DNA of 64,000 nucleotides from Mycolicibacterium grossiae (GTDB lineage Bacteria; Actinomycetota; Actinomycetes; Mycobacteriales; Mycobacteriaceae), in contig NZ_CP043474.1 of NCBI RefSeq assembly GCF_008329645.1, positions 5,146,001 through 5,210,000 on the forward strand, in the 5' to 3' direction. Position 1 is the first letter of the stretch, and each line of letters opens with the position of its first letter. A program made the translations under genes and the position numbers. The notes below the pieces were generated by a model. The model was not told the DNA's origin. It saw only the letters and a program-made list of their open reading frames with translations, and ran no database searches. This document shows, one piece after another, positions 17,549-26,027 of the stretch.

Positions 17549-18265
17549 ATGACCGCTGTCAAGGACGACGGACCAGCGCAGAGGCTGGGTGAGCGCGGCG
17601 CGGCGGGATCGCAGACTCTGGCCCGTGGCCTGTCGGCGCTGCAGGCCGTCGCGACGTCGCCGTCGGGTATCACCGCACAGCAGGTGGCCGACCACGTCGG
17701 CGTACACCGCACCATCGCCTACCGGTTGCTCAGCACCCTGACGCAGCACCGCATGGTGACCAAGGGCGAGGACGGCCGGTACCGCCCGGCCGCCGCGCTG
17801 GCCGTGCTCGGCGCGTCCTTCGACGGCAACGTCCGGGCGCTGTCGGTGCCGACGCTGCGCATGCTCGCCGACGAACTCGGGGCCACGGTGTCCCTGCTGG
17901 TGGCCGAGGGCGACCAGCAGGTCGCCATCGCGGTGATCGTGCCGACGCTCGTCTTCTATCAGCTGTCGTTCCACGAGGGCAGCCGCTATCCGCTCGACCG
18001 CGGCGCCGCGGGCATCGCCCTGCTGGCCAGCATGCCGCCACGACCCGGCGAACGGGATCTGGTGCCGCTGACCCGCGAACAGGGCTGGGTGGTCACCCAC
18101 GGCGAGATCGAGCCGGACACCTACGGTCTCGCCGTGCCCGTCCGGCGCCGGCCACCATCACCGCCCACGTGCATCAACCTCATCTCGCACCGCAAGGACG
18201 TGCTCGTGCAGGGCCGCGACGCGGTGGTCGCGGCAGCCCACCGGCTGTCCGACATCCTCGGCTAG
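17549..18265 (+). CDS. IclR family transcriptional regulator
   Basis: This 238-residue protein has an N-terminal winged helix (residues about 22-80: SQTLARGLSALQAV, ITAQQVADHVGVHRTIAYRLLSTL) and an IclR effector domain (GAAGIALLASMPP, PDTYGLAVPV, INLISH). In E. coli the mhp genes are controlled by an IclR protein (MhpR), so it probably senses a phenylpropanoid-like or related ligand and regulates the divergent operon from 17440 and perhaps the flavoprotein gene 14 bp downstream. The start is ATG 17549. Confidence 0.9.
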   Translation: MTAVKDDGPAQRLGERGAAGSQTLARGLSALQAVATSPSGITAQQVADHVGVHRTIAYRLLSTLTQHRMVTKGEDGRYRPAAALAVLGASFDGNVRALSVPTLRMLADELGATVSLLVAEGDQQVAIAVIVPTLVFYQLSFHEGSRYPLDRGAAGIALLASMPPRPGERDLVPLTREQGWVVTHGEIEPDTYGLAVPVRRRPPSPPTCINLISHRKDVLVQGRDAVVAAAHRLSDILG

Positions 18266-18279
18266 GAAGGAAGCAACGC

Positions 18280-19899
18280 GTGACCTGGGATCAGGAAGTC
18301 GACGTCGTCGTCCTCGGCACCGGCGGCGCCGGACTGACGGCGGCACTGACTGCCGCCGCCGGCGGCGCGACGGTGGCGGTGTACGAGAAGGCCCACACCG
18401 TCGGCGGCACCACCGCGGTGTCCGGGGGCATCGTCTGGATTCCGGCGCACCGCCGCGCCCCCGACGGCGAGCTGACCGTCGAGGACGCGCTGCGCTACCT
18501 GGAGGCGCAGTCACTCGGCGCGATGGACGCCGAGCTGGTGGAGACCTTCGTGCGCACCGGACCCGAGATGCTCGACTTCGTCGAGGCCCACAGTGAACTG
18601 CGCTTCGAGATCGCCGCGGGATTCCCCGATTACAAGCCCGAGCTGCCCGGCGGGCGGCCCGGCGGCGGGCGGTCGCACAGCGCGCGGCCGTTCGACCTCG
18701 CCCGGCTCGGCCCGTGGAAGGACCGCATCACCGCGTTCCCCGTGGACTTCAGCAACGTCGGCATCGACGCCGAGACCCGGGCTCGCATCCACGCAACGGT
18801 CGACGCGAGCCTGGCGGAACCCTGCGTCGCGGGGACCGCCCTGGTCGCCGGGCTGCTCCGGGGACTGCTCGACCTCGGGGTCGAACCGGTCACCGACGCG
18901 CGGGCGCGCGAGCTGATCGCCGAGGACGGCCGCATCACCGGGGTGCGAATCACGCACGGCGACGGCGATCTTCGGGTGCGCGCCCGGCGCGGCGTGGTGC
19001 TGGGCACCGGTGGCTTCGAGTGGGACCCCGGCCTCGTCGAGGCCCATCTGCGCGGACCGATGCGCGGGCCCGTCTCACCGCCGAACAACACCGGCGACGG
19101 CCTGCGGATGGCCATGGCGCACGGCGCGGACCTCGCGAACATGAGTGAGGCCTGGTGGGTGCCGGTCATCCAGATCCCCGGCGACACCATCGACGGCCAT
19201 CCCCGCAGTCGCAGCGTCCGCCTGGAACGGACCCGTCCGCGCAGCATCATCGTCAACCGCGCGGGGAAGCGCTTCCTCAACGAGGCGGGTGAGTACAACT
19301 CGATGGCCGGCCCGTTCCATCACCTCGACCCGCGCTTCGGTTACCTCAACGATCCGGCGTGGATCGTGTTCGACTCGCTGCACCTGAAGAAGTACGGCTT
19401 CCTCGGCGTGGAACCCGATGGCCCGGCGCCGGAGTGGTTCCGCCAGTCCGCCGACCTCGCCGAGCTGGCGGAGAAGACCGGCATCGACGTCGACGGCCTC
19501 ACCCGCACGCTGGATTCGTGGAACGCCCACGTCGCCGACGAGGTCGATCCCGACTTCGGTCGCGGCGCCAGCGCCTACGACGGGTACTGGGGAGACAGCA
19601 GTGCGGCGACGCCGGCCGGCCAGACGCTCGGGCCCATCGACACCGCCCCCTACTACGCGGTGCCGGTGACGGTCGGCGCCATGGGGACCAAGGGCGGACC
19701 GCGGACCGACGCCGACGGCCGCGTGCTGCACGTGACGGGCGCACCGATCGTCGGGTTGTACGCCGCCGGCAATGCGATGGCCGGCGTCACCGGCAAGGCC
19801 TACGGCGGCGCCGGTGGAACGCTCGGACCCGCCATGGTGTTCGGCTACCGCGCGGGCCGGGCGCTCACGGCGTCAGGGCGTGACCGGCCGACGGCATGA
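18280..19899 (+). CDS. FAD-dependent dehydrogenase, KstD/fumarate-reductase-like
   Basis: This is a 539-residue flavoprotein. It has VVLGTGGAGLTAALTAA at the N-terminus, EKAHTVGGTTAVSGGIVW, and near the C-terminus GLYAAGNAMAGVTGKAYGGAG and GGTLGPAMVFGYRAG. The family includes 3-ketosteroid dehydrogenases and other enoate-forming or reducing enzymes. It is a distant paralogue of the enzyme at 12165-13916, transcribed in the opposite direction with iclR. GTG 18280 with an AGGAAGGAAG ribosome site is preferred over an upstream start that would overlap iclR. Confidence 0.88.
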   Translation: MTWDQEVDVVVLGTGGAGLTAALTAAAGGATVAVYEKAHTVGGTTAVSGGIVWIPAHRRAPDGELTVEDALRYLEAQSLGAMDAELVETFVRTGPEMLDFVEAHSELRFEIAAGFPDYKPELPGGRPGGGRSHSARPFDLARLGPWKDRITAFPVDFSNVGIDAETRARIHATVDASLAEPCVAGTALVAGLLRGLLDLGVEPVTDARARELIAEDGRITGVRITHGDGDLRVRARRGVVLGTGGFEWDPGLVEAHLRGPMRGPVSPPNNTGDGLRMAMAHGADLANMSEAWWVPVIQIPGDTIDGHPRSRSVRLERTRPRSIIVNRAGKRFLNEAGEYNSMAGPFHHLDPRFGYLNDPAWIVFDSLHLKKYGFLGVEPDGPAPEWFRQSADLAELAEKTGIDVDGLTRTLDSWNAHVADEVDPDFGRGASAYDGYWGDSSAATPAGQTLGPIDTAPYYAVPVTVGAMGTKGGPRTDADGRVLHVTGAPIVGLYAAGNAMAGVTGKAYGGAGGTLGPAMVFGYRAGRALTASGRDRPTA

Positions 19900-20003
19900 T
19901 CGGCCGAGGATCGCCGAGACTCCCGAAGGTGACGTGATAGCGGCGCTTTTCGTCAACTTCCGTAGCCTCGCGGAAGAAATCTTTCCGTTACAAGGAGGCC
20001 ACG

Positions 20004-20810
20004 ATGAAAGACGGCTACGACACGCAGTCACTGCTATTGCTACTAGAGTCGGCGACTGGCCTAACCGGGCTGACGTCGCCTGGCGGCACTGCCCTTCCCT
20101 CCGGACGTCCCTTGCCTCCAGGATGCTTCGTGAAGTTTGAGGGAGGTCCGGGCACCGTCGTAGAACGGGTGGGCATGTGGCAAGAAGGTCCGGAAATCAG
20201 CATTGGTGTATGGCCAGGCGAACTCAAGGATCAGTACACCAGGCTGTACTCAAACGAACAGGTAGTCGGCGATCTTCTCGAACACGTCGCGGAGAATCAA
20301 TGGCGCTTGGAACCCAACTTCCATATCGCCTTTCGATTGGCAAAGCCCGCCCAGCGTTGGTATCCGCATAGAAATCTGACGGCCGCCAGGTATGCGCTGC
20401 AGTGGGTCGAGGACTTAGCAGGCGGCCATGCTGGCGGGCGGAGTCGCGAGCAGCTCGAGGATCCACGTTTCCACGACTGGCTGGTCACCCGTCAATACGC
20501 TCATCGGGTCGATCTCAAGACGCTGATTCCCTGGCTCCAGTCGCGGTCGCCGTCTGTGAAGTACCACATACGGCCCGGCCTACAACTTAGTAAGGCGTGG
20601 CCCTCGGTCGCAGCGCTAGAACTCGAGCAGCGAGATGCTTTCGTTGCCGCCATTCATGGAACGGTCAATCAGATGCTCGAAGCCCTCGGACAACCCAAAC
20701 TTGGAGAGTCGGTCGCACAGCAGACGCACTCAATTAAGGCGTCAACTACTAACGAAAAGACAAAGCCTTGCCCAGACTGCTACATGGTCCATGCTGGTGA
20801 GTGCTACTGA
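20004..20810 (+). CDS. hypothetical protein, low-GC orphan with C-terminal Cys motif
   Basis: I do not recognise the family. The 268-residue product has no membrane segment. The C-terminus PCPDCYMVHAGECY has three Cys in a CxxC...C arrangement that could bind a metal. The start ATG 20004 is clear: AAGGAGG lies 8 bp upstream, and a small hairpin (CTTCCG 19957-19962 with CGGAAG 19971-19976) lies in the leader. Base composition (many A/T third positions, Asn/Lys-rich tail) is unlike the flanking GC-rich genes, which suggests horizontal acquisition. It has no partner in either direction. Confidence 0.75.
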   Translation: MKDGYDTQSLLLLLESATGLTGLTSPGGTALPSGRPLPPGCFVKFEGGPGTVVERVGMWQEGPEISIGVWPGELKDQYTRLYSNEQVVGDLLEHVAENQWRLEPNFHIAFRLAKPAQRWYPHRNLTAARYALQWVEDLAGGHAGGRSREQLEDPRFHDWLVTRQYAHRVDLKTLIPWLQSRSPSVKYHIRPGLQLSKAWPSVAALELEQRDAFVAAIHGTVNQMLEALGQPKLGESVAQQTHSIKASTTNEKTKPCPDCYMVHAGECY

Positions 20811-20841
20811 TCGTCCACGGATTCTGTAGCTCCGCGGATGG

Positions 20842-21738
20842 CTAGGGCTCGTCACGCACCGCGGGGGTGATGGGCGGCGCCTCGCGCCAGTTCGGCAGCC
20901 CGTCGCTCTCGTTGGCCACCGGGAAGCCACCGCCGTGCGTCCACGCCCAGTGGCTGTGGTTGAGCTGATGCATCGTGAAGCAGGCATTGAGCGAGTTGTA
21001 GAAACCCTGGTTGTCCTGCGTCTGGTTGACCGACTCCTTGATGAGCAGTGCGGCCATGGTCGGCACCTTGGCGATGCGGCGCGCGAATTCGACGGTCTTG
21101 TCGGCCAATTGGTCGGCCGGGAACACCTTGGAGACCATGCCGAGCGCGTGCGCCTCGTCGACCGACAGCGAGTCGCCGGTCAGCATCAACTCCTTGGTCT
21201 TGCGCGCCCCGAATTCCCAGGGGTGCGCGAAGTACTCGACGCCGCACATGCCCAACCGCGTGCCGACGACGTCGGCGAAGGTCGTGTCGTCGGCGGCGAC
21301 GATGAGGTCGCACGACCACATCAACATCAACGCGGCGGCGTACACGTCGCCGTGCACCTGGGCGACGGTGATCTTGCGCAGATTGCGCCAGCGCCGGGTG
21401 TTCTCGAAGAAGTAGTGCCACTCCTGCAGCATCAACTTCTCGGCACCCTCGCGCGTCGCGCCGTTCTGGGTGAAGCTCGGATGCTGGTTCGGGCCGGGCT
21501 GGTACTCCTCCATCATCACCTTCGAACCGAGGTCGTGCCCCGAGGAGAACATCGGCCCGTTGCCGCCCAGGATGACCACGCGCACGGCGTCGTCGGCCTC
21601 AGCGCGCAGGAAGGCGTCGTTCAGTTCGACGAGCAGGCCGCGCTGCTGCGCGTTGCGCGACTCCGGCCGATTGAGCATGATCCGGGCGATGGTGCCCTCG
21701 TCGAGGGTCTCATAGGTGACGAAGCGGTAATCAGCCAT
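20842..21738 (-). CDS. enoyl-CoA hydratase/isomerase family protein
   Basis: This 298-residue crotonase has RIMLNRPESRNAQQ, the oxyanion-hole segment VVILGGNGPMFSSGHDLGS, and MLMWSCDLIVAADDTTFADVVG. It carries an insertion around residues 85-120 compared with 260-residue hydratases. It shares strand with the thiolase/DUF35 pair 48 bp upstream and probably forms an operon with them. Mycobacterial relatives occur in side-chain and ring catabolism. Reaction type (hydratase or isomerase) is not certain. Confidence 0.88.
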   Translation of the reverse strand: MADYRFVTYETLDEGTIARIMLNRPESRNAQQRGLLVELNDAFLRAEADDAVRVVILGGNGPMFSSGHDLGSKVMMEEYQPGPNQHPSFTQNGATREGAEKLMLQEWHYFFENTRRWRNLRKITVAQVHGDVYAAALMLMWSCDLIVAADDTTFADVVGTRLGMCGVEYFAHPWEFGARKTKELMLTGDSLSVDEAHALGMVSKVFPADQLADKTVEFARRIAKVPTMAALLIKESVNQTQDNQGFYNSLNACFTMHQLNHSHWAWTHGGGFPVANESDGLPNWREAPPITPAVRDEP

Positions 21739-21786
21739 GGGCGCACTCTATTCGTAGGAGAACGTCGTTACCGGAACCGGGCCGCG

Positions 21787-22932
21787 CTACAGCGAGAGGA
21801 TGGTCGCCGACGCCGTACCCGGCGCCCCGTACACCTGCGCGAGCCCGACACGCGGGCTGCCCGGCACCTGCCGCTCCCCTGCCTCGCCGCGCAACTGGCG
21901 CACCAGTTCGTGCATCTGCCGCAGGCCCGAGGCGCCGATGGGCTCGCCGTTGGCGATGAGACCGCCGTCGGTGTTGACCGGGATCGACCCGGTGATCTCG
22001 GTCGCGCCCTCGGCGAGCATCTTCTCCTGGTCGCCGTCGGCGCACAGTCCCGTCTCGGCCATGTGGATGACCTCGGCGCCGGCGTCGGTGTCCTGCAACT
22101 GCGCGATGTCCACGTCCTCCGGCCCGATCCCGGCGGCCTCGTAGGCGGCCCGGGCGGCGTAGACCGTCGGTGAGGCATCCTCGTCGAGCGGTGCGGACGT
22201 CGCGTGCACCTCGTAGGCGCCGAAGCGGCGGGTGCGGATCTCGCTGGCGCGCACGAAGACCGGCTTGTCGGTGAACTGGTGGGCGAGGTCGCCCCGGCAC
22301 ATGATGACCGCCGCCGCACCCTCGTCCGGCGCACAGAACATGTACTGCCGCAGCGGGTAGTTCAGCACCGGCGACGCCATGATCTCCTCGACGGAGATGG
22401 GCTTGCGCCGGAACGCGTTGGGGTTCAGCTCGCCGTTGCGGAAGTTCTTGTTCGCCACCCGCGCCAGGGTCTCCTCGGAGATGCCGTGGTCGTGGATGTA
22501 CTTGTTGGCCTTCATGCCGAAGAACTTCGTGGTGACGAACTGCCCGTTCTCCGCATACCACTGCGGCAGTGCGAGTTTGGCCGGGTCGTCGGTGAACGCG
22601 CCGCGCGGGTGCTTGTCGAGCCCGACGGCGATGCCGATGTCGTACTTGCCGAGGCGGATGGTGTCGGCGGTCTGCTGGATCGCGCTCGCGGAGGTGGCGC
22701 ACGCGTTGAAGACATTGGTGAACGTGATGCCGGTCAGGCCCACCAGCCGCGTCACCGAATCGGGATTCGACACCTCGTAGCTGCCGCCGAAGCCGAACTG
22801 GACGTCCTTCCACTCCAGCCCCGCATCGGCCAGCGCGCCGTGGATCGCCTCGGCGCCCATCTGCACCGCCGACTTGTCGAAGCGGCCGAACGGGTGGATG
22901 CCGACGCCGATGATGGCTACGTCGTTGGTCAT
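21787..22932 (-). CDS. thiolase-fold lipid-transfer protein / probable retro-aldolase subunit
   Basis: This is a 381-residue SCP2-thiolase-like protein. The nucleophile region NACATS retains a Cys near residue 85, but the His of the GHPIGASG motif is Glu (NGEPIGASG) and the C-terminal CxG is VYG, so the thiolase triad is incomplete. It lies directly after a DUF35 gene (4 bp apart). In steroid side-chain degradation an Ltp2-type thiolase-fold protein plus a DUF35 protein forms a retro-aldolase, and the same role is inferred here. The start is ATG 22932. Confidence 0.85.
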   Translation of the reverse strand: MTNDVAIIGVGIHPFGRFDKSAVQMGAEAIHGALADAGLEWKDVQFGFGGSYEVSNPDSVTRLVGLTGITFTNVFNACATSASAIQQTADTIRLGKYDIGIAVGLDKHPRGAFTDDPAKLALPQWYAENGQFVTTKFFGMKANKYIHDHGISEETLARVANKNFRNGELNPNAFRRKPISVEEIMASPVLNYPLRQYMFCAPDEGAAAVIMCRGDLAHQFTDKPVFVRASEIRTRRFGAYEVHATSAPLDEDASPTVYAARAAYEAAGIGPEDVDIAQLQDTDAGAEVIHMAETGLCADGDQEKMLAEGATEITGSIPVNTDGGLIANGEPIGASGLRQMHELVRQLRGEAGERQVPGSPRVGLAQVYGAPGTASATILSL

Positions 22933-22936
22933 TCGA

Positions 22937-23377
22937 CTACTCCTTCGCGTCCGTGTCCGCACCCGGTACCGGCGTGAAGGCGAACGTGACGATCTCGTTG
23001 CCCTCGGCGTCGGTGGTGAACGGGATCATCGTCAGCTCGACCTCCATGCCGAACCGGAGCCGTTGCGGATCGTCCTCGGTGAGGCGGCCCTCGACGCGGA
23101 TGACGTCGCCGAGTTGCACCAGTCCGACGCCGAACGGCCGGAAGTCCTTGCCGGCCGGTCCGGCGTAGGGCGCTCCCGGCGGGAAGCCCTGCGTCGTCCA
23201 CGCCACGACGGTGCCGCGCCGCGGCAGCAACGTGCGGCTCATCTCCGCCCTGCTGCACTTCGGGCAGTGCGACTGCTGCGGGAAGACGGTCGCCGAGCAG
23301 GCTCCGCAGGTGCTGCCGATCAGCTGGGCGTCCTCCTCGGGCCAGGTCGAGATCGACGGATCGATCGCCTTCTGCAT
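22937..23377 (-). CDS. Zn-ribbon/OB-fold (DUF35) protein, partner of thiolase-fold aldolase
   Basis: This 146-residue protein has the rubredoxin-like zinc ribbon CGAC-x11-CPKC near residues 24-41, followed by an OB-fold (GTVVAWTTQGFPP, FGVGLVQLGDVIRVEGRL). DUF35 proteins bind acyl-CoA and pair with thiolase-fold subunits. It immediately precedes such a gene. The start is ATG 23377 with GAGGAG upstream; the AT-rich 23400-23440 segment is its likely promoter. Confidence 0.9.
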   Translation of the reverse strand: MQKAIDPSISTWPEEDAQLIGSTCGACSATVFPQQSHCPKCSRAEMSRTLLPRRGTVVAWTTQGFPPGAPYAGPAGKDFRPFGVGLVQLGDVIRVEGRLTEDDPQRLRFGMEVELTMIPFTTDAEGNEIVTFAFTPVPGADTDAKE

Positions 23378-23429
23378 CGCCACTCCTCGCCGTCCGAGAA
23401 CACGTTGCCGAAATCGTACAATAGGATTA

Positions 23430-24383
23430 CTACAAACCGGTAAGCGCGTTCTCATCCTGGTCGTGGCCGTGGTCTCCGGCGTCGTCGTCGCCGTCCGGGG
23501 CACTTCCGAGGGCTGCGCGGCCGGCGCCGTCGAGCAGCGCCGCCGCGGCGGCGTAGACGTCGATGCCACCTGCGGCCACGGCGACCGCCAGATCGTCGAG
23601 CGAGGCATGGCCGCGCAACATGCTCTGCGCCAGCGACAGCACCTGGGCGCGCGCACGGGCCGCCCGCCGCGCCGGGCCATCGGCGCGGTGGTGTGCGTCG
23701 ATCGCCTCGACCAGCTCCGCGATGCCCTCGTCGCGCGCCGCGACGATCTTGAGGATCGGGACGTCGGTCTCGGCGTGCAGGTCGCGTGCCGTCTGGTCGG
23801 CCCCCTCGCGGTCGGCCTTGTTGATCGCCACGATGTCCGCCACCTCGAGCAGGCCGGCCTTCGCCGCCTGCACGGCGTCGCCCGCGCCGGGGTTGAGGAT
23901 GACGACGGCCGGGTCGGCGACGGCGGAGATCTCGATCTCGGACTGCCCGACGCCGACCGTCTCGAGGAGGACCACGTCGAAGGACAGGGCCGCGAGCAGC
24001 CGGATCGCCGCGGGTACCGCCGCCGCCAGACCGCCGAGGTGACCGCGGGTGGCGACGGAGCGGATCAGCACGTCGGGATCGTTGATGTGCGCCGCCATCC
24101 GGATGCGGTCGCCGAGGAGTGCTCCGCCGCTGTACGGCGAGGACGGGTCGACCGCCAGTACGGCGACCTTGTACCCGCGTCGCCGGTATGCGGCGACGAG
24201 GACGCCGATGGTGGTGGACTTGCCGGCGCCCGGCGGGCCGGTGATCCCGACGACGCGGATGGACTCCGACCCGACGGCGGCGAGCACCTCGGCGCGGCGA
24301 TCGGATTCGACGAGGCTCAACAGGCGCCCCACGGCCCGCGCGGATCCGCTGCGCGCACCAGCGAGCAGTTCCTCGATCGTCAT
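23430..24383 (-). CDS. meaB: MeaB/ArgK-type GTPase chaperone for B12-dependent acyl-CoA mutase
   Basis: This 317-residue G3E GTPase has the Walker A GITGPPGAGKST, the base-2 segment LAVDPSSPYSGGALLGDRIRM, switch ETVGVGQSE and the base-specificity motif NKAD. MeaB proteins gate loading and repair of adenosylcobalamin in methylmalonyl/isobutyryl-CoA-type mutases. A split mutase is encoded 9 kb away (32698-34703) in the same island, so this is probably its dedicated chaperone. ATG 24383 is chosen; GTG 24395 is possible. The acidic C-terminus (DGDDDAGDHGHDQDE) is unusual. Confidence 0.92.
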   Translation of the reverse strand: MTIEELLAGARSGSARAVGRLLSLVESDRRAEVLAAVGSESIRVVGITGPPGAGKSTTIGVLVAAYRRRGYKVAVLAVDPSSPYSGGALLGDRIRMAAHINDPDVLIRSVATRGHLGGLAAAVPAAIRLLAALSFDVVLLETVGVGQSEIEISAVADPAVVILNPGAGDAVQAAKAGLLEVADIVAINKADREGADQTARDLHAETDVPILKIVAARDEGIAELVEAIDAHHRADGPARRAARARAQVLSLAQSMLRGHASLDDLAVAVAAGGIDVYAAAAALLDGAGRAALGSAPDGDDDAGDHGHDQDENALTGL

Positions 24384-24454
24384 CGTGCGGCTCACCCTAG
24401 TGTCGTGCGCCGGGCGCGTCGGGCTGCATCGTCGAGACCTCCTGCGATCCGAAT

Positions 24455-24469
24455 GAGAATGCTATTCTC
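24455..24469. promoter_or_regulatory. palindromic operator GAGAAT-GCT-ATTCTC (shared motif, site 2)
   Basis: Perfect 6-bp arms with a 3-bp spacer, between the divergent meaB (start 24383) and the SDR gene (start 24507). It matches sites 1 and 3 and is placed to control both directions. Confidence 0.7.
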
Positions 24470-24506
24470 CCGATCCGAGAGTACTAGTCGCATCGAAGGG
24501 ATCCAG

Positions 24507-25271
24507 ATGCAGATCGCGGGCAGCTCTGCCATCGTCGTCGGCGGGACCGGCGGACTCGGCGAGGCCACGGTGCGTCGCCTGCACGCCGCCGGCGCCAAGG
24601 TCGTCGTCGCCGACGTCGCCGACGACAAGGGTGCCGAACTGGAGTCCGAGCTGGGCATCCGCTACGTGCACACCGACGCGACGTCCGAGGAGTCGGTCAA
24701 CGCCGCGATCGCCGAGGCGCAGTCGCTGGCGCCCCTGCGCATCTCGGTCGACACCCACGGCGGTCCCGCCAGCGGCGGACGACTGATCGGCAAGGACGGC
24801 TCGCCGCTCGACCTCGACGGCTTCAAGAAGACCATCGAGTTCTACCTGACCGCGGTCTTCAACGTCATGCGGCTGTCGGCGGCGGCCATCGCCACGAGTG
24901 AACCGCTCGACGAGGGTGCGCGCGGCGTGATCGTCAACACCGCCTCGATCGCCGGCTACGAGGGCCAGATCGGGCAGCTGCCGTACTCGGCGGCCAAGGG
25001 CGGCGTCCTGGGCATGACGCTGGTGGCCGCACGCGATCTGTCCCCGTTGGGGATTCGCGTCGTCACCATCGCGCCCGGGACGGTGAACACCCCCGCCTAC
25101 GGCAAGGCCGCCGACCAGCTCGAGCAGTACTGGGGCCCGCAGGTGCCCTTCCCCAAGCGGATGGGCCGCTCGACGGAGTACGCGCAGCTGGCGCAGAGCA
25201 TCATCGAGAACGACTACCTCAACGGCGAGATCATCCGCCTCGACGGAGCGCTGCGCTTCCCCCCGAAGTGA
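24507..25271 (+). CDS. SDR, 3-hydroxyacyl-CoA dehydrogenase (HSD17B10-like) type
   Basis: This is a 254-residue SDR with the glycine motif GGTGGLG and the Tyr-Lys pair in LPYSAAKGG. The pattern VVVADVADDKGAELESELG, then NTASIAGYEGQIGQ, then APGTVNTPAYG is that of type II 3-hydroxyacyl-CoA/3-hydroxy-2-methylbutyryl-CoA dehydrogenases. ATG 24507 is 37 bp after the shared operator. Its stop overlaps the next SDR start by 4 bp (GTGA). Confidence 0.9.
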   Translation: MQIAGSSAIVVGGTGGLGEATVRRLHAAGAKVVVADVADDKGAELESELGIRYVHTDATSEESVNAAIAEAQSLAPLRISVDTHGGPASGGRLIGKDGSPLDLDGFKKTIEFYLTAVFNVMRLSAAAIATSEPLDEGARGVIVNTASIAGYEGQIGQLPYSAAKGGVLGMTLVAARDLSPLGIRVVTIAPGTVNTPAYGKAADQLEQYWGPQVPFPKRMGRSTEYAQLAQSIIENDYLNGEIIRLDGALRFPPK

Positions 25272-26011
25272 CCGTGCCGCAGGTACTTCACGGCAAGACG
25301 GCGTTCGTCGCCGGCGCCAGCCGCGGCATCGGGGCGACGATCGCACGCCACCTCGCCGCGGCCGGGGCGGCTGTCGCCGTTGCGGCCCGCTCCGAGGTCG
25401 AGGGCCGGCTCCCCGGCACCATCGGATCGGTTGCCGACGAGATCGTCCGTGCCGGCGGCCGCGCCCTGCCCGTGACCTGCGACGTCACCGACGAGGCGTC
25501 CGTCGAGCGGGCGGTCGCCGACACCGTCGCCGAGTTCGGCGGCATCGACGTCCTCGTCGCCAACGCCGGCGTGCTGGGACTCGACCCCATCGAGACCACG
25601 CCGCTGCGGCGATGGCAGCGGTGCCTCGACGTCAACCTGACCGGCGTCTTCCTGGTGACCCGGGCGGTGATTCCGCACGTGCGCGCCCGCGGTGGCGGGT
25701 CGCTGCTGGCGATCACCACGACGGGCGTGGCCATGGCCGGCGCCAACGCCTACTGGGTGGCCAAGGCCGCCGCCGAGCGGCTGTACCTCGGCTTGGCGCA
25801 CGACCTGCGCGCCGACAACGTGGCGGTCAACTGCCTCAGCCCGTCGCGGGTCGTGCTCACCGAGGGGTGGCGCGCCGGCGGTGCGGGTCTGGAGGTCCCG
25901 CCCGAGATGGTGGAGCCACCCAAGGCCATGGGTCGCGCAGCGGTACTGCTCGCGACCCAGGACGCCTCCGGCATCACCGGCACCGTGCAGCGCTCGGAGG
26001 ACCTCGGCTAG
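25268..26011 (+). CDS. SDR family oxidoreductase
   Basis: This is a 247-residue classical SDR. It has GASRGIG near residue 16, ANAGV near 95, and the catalytic YWVAK. The substrate is not evident. The GTG start at 25268 overlaps the preceding SDR stop, so the pair is translationally coupled. Only 16 bp separate its end from the end of the convergent crotonase gene. Confidence 0.9.
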   Translation: MTVPQVLHGKTAFVAGASRGIGATIARHLAAAGAAVAVAARSEVEGRLPGTIGSVADEIVRAGGRALPVTCDVTDEASVERAVADTVAEFGGIDVLVANAGVLGLDPIETTPLRRWQRCLDVNLTGVFLVTRAVIPHVRARGGGSLLAITTTGVAMAGANAYWVAKAAAERLYLGLAHDLRADNVAVNCLSPSRVVLTEGWRAGGAGLEVPPEMVEPPKAMGRAAVLLATQDASGITGTVQRSEDLG

Positions 26012-26027
26012 TTCGCCGGACCCGGTG

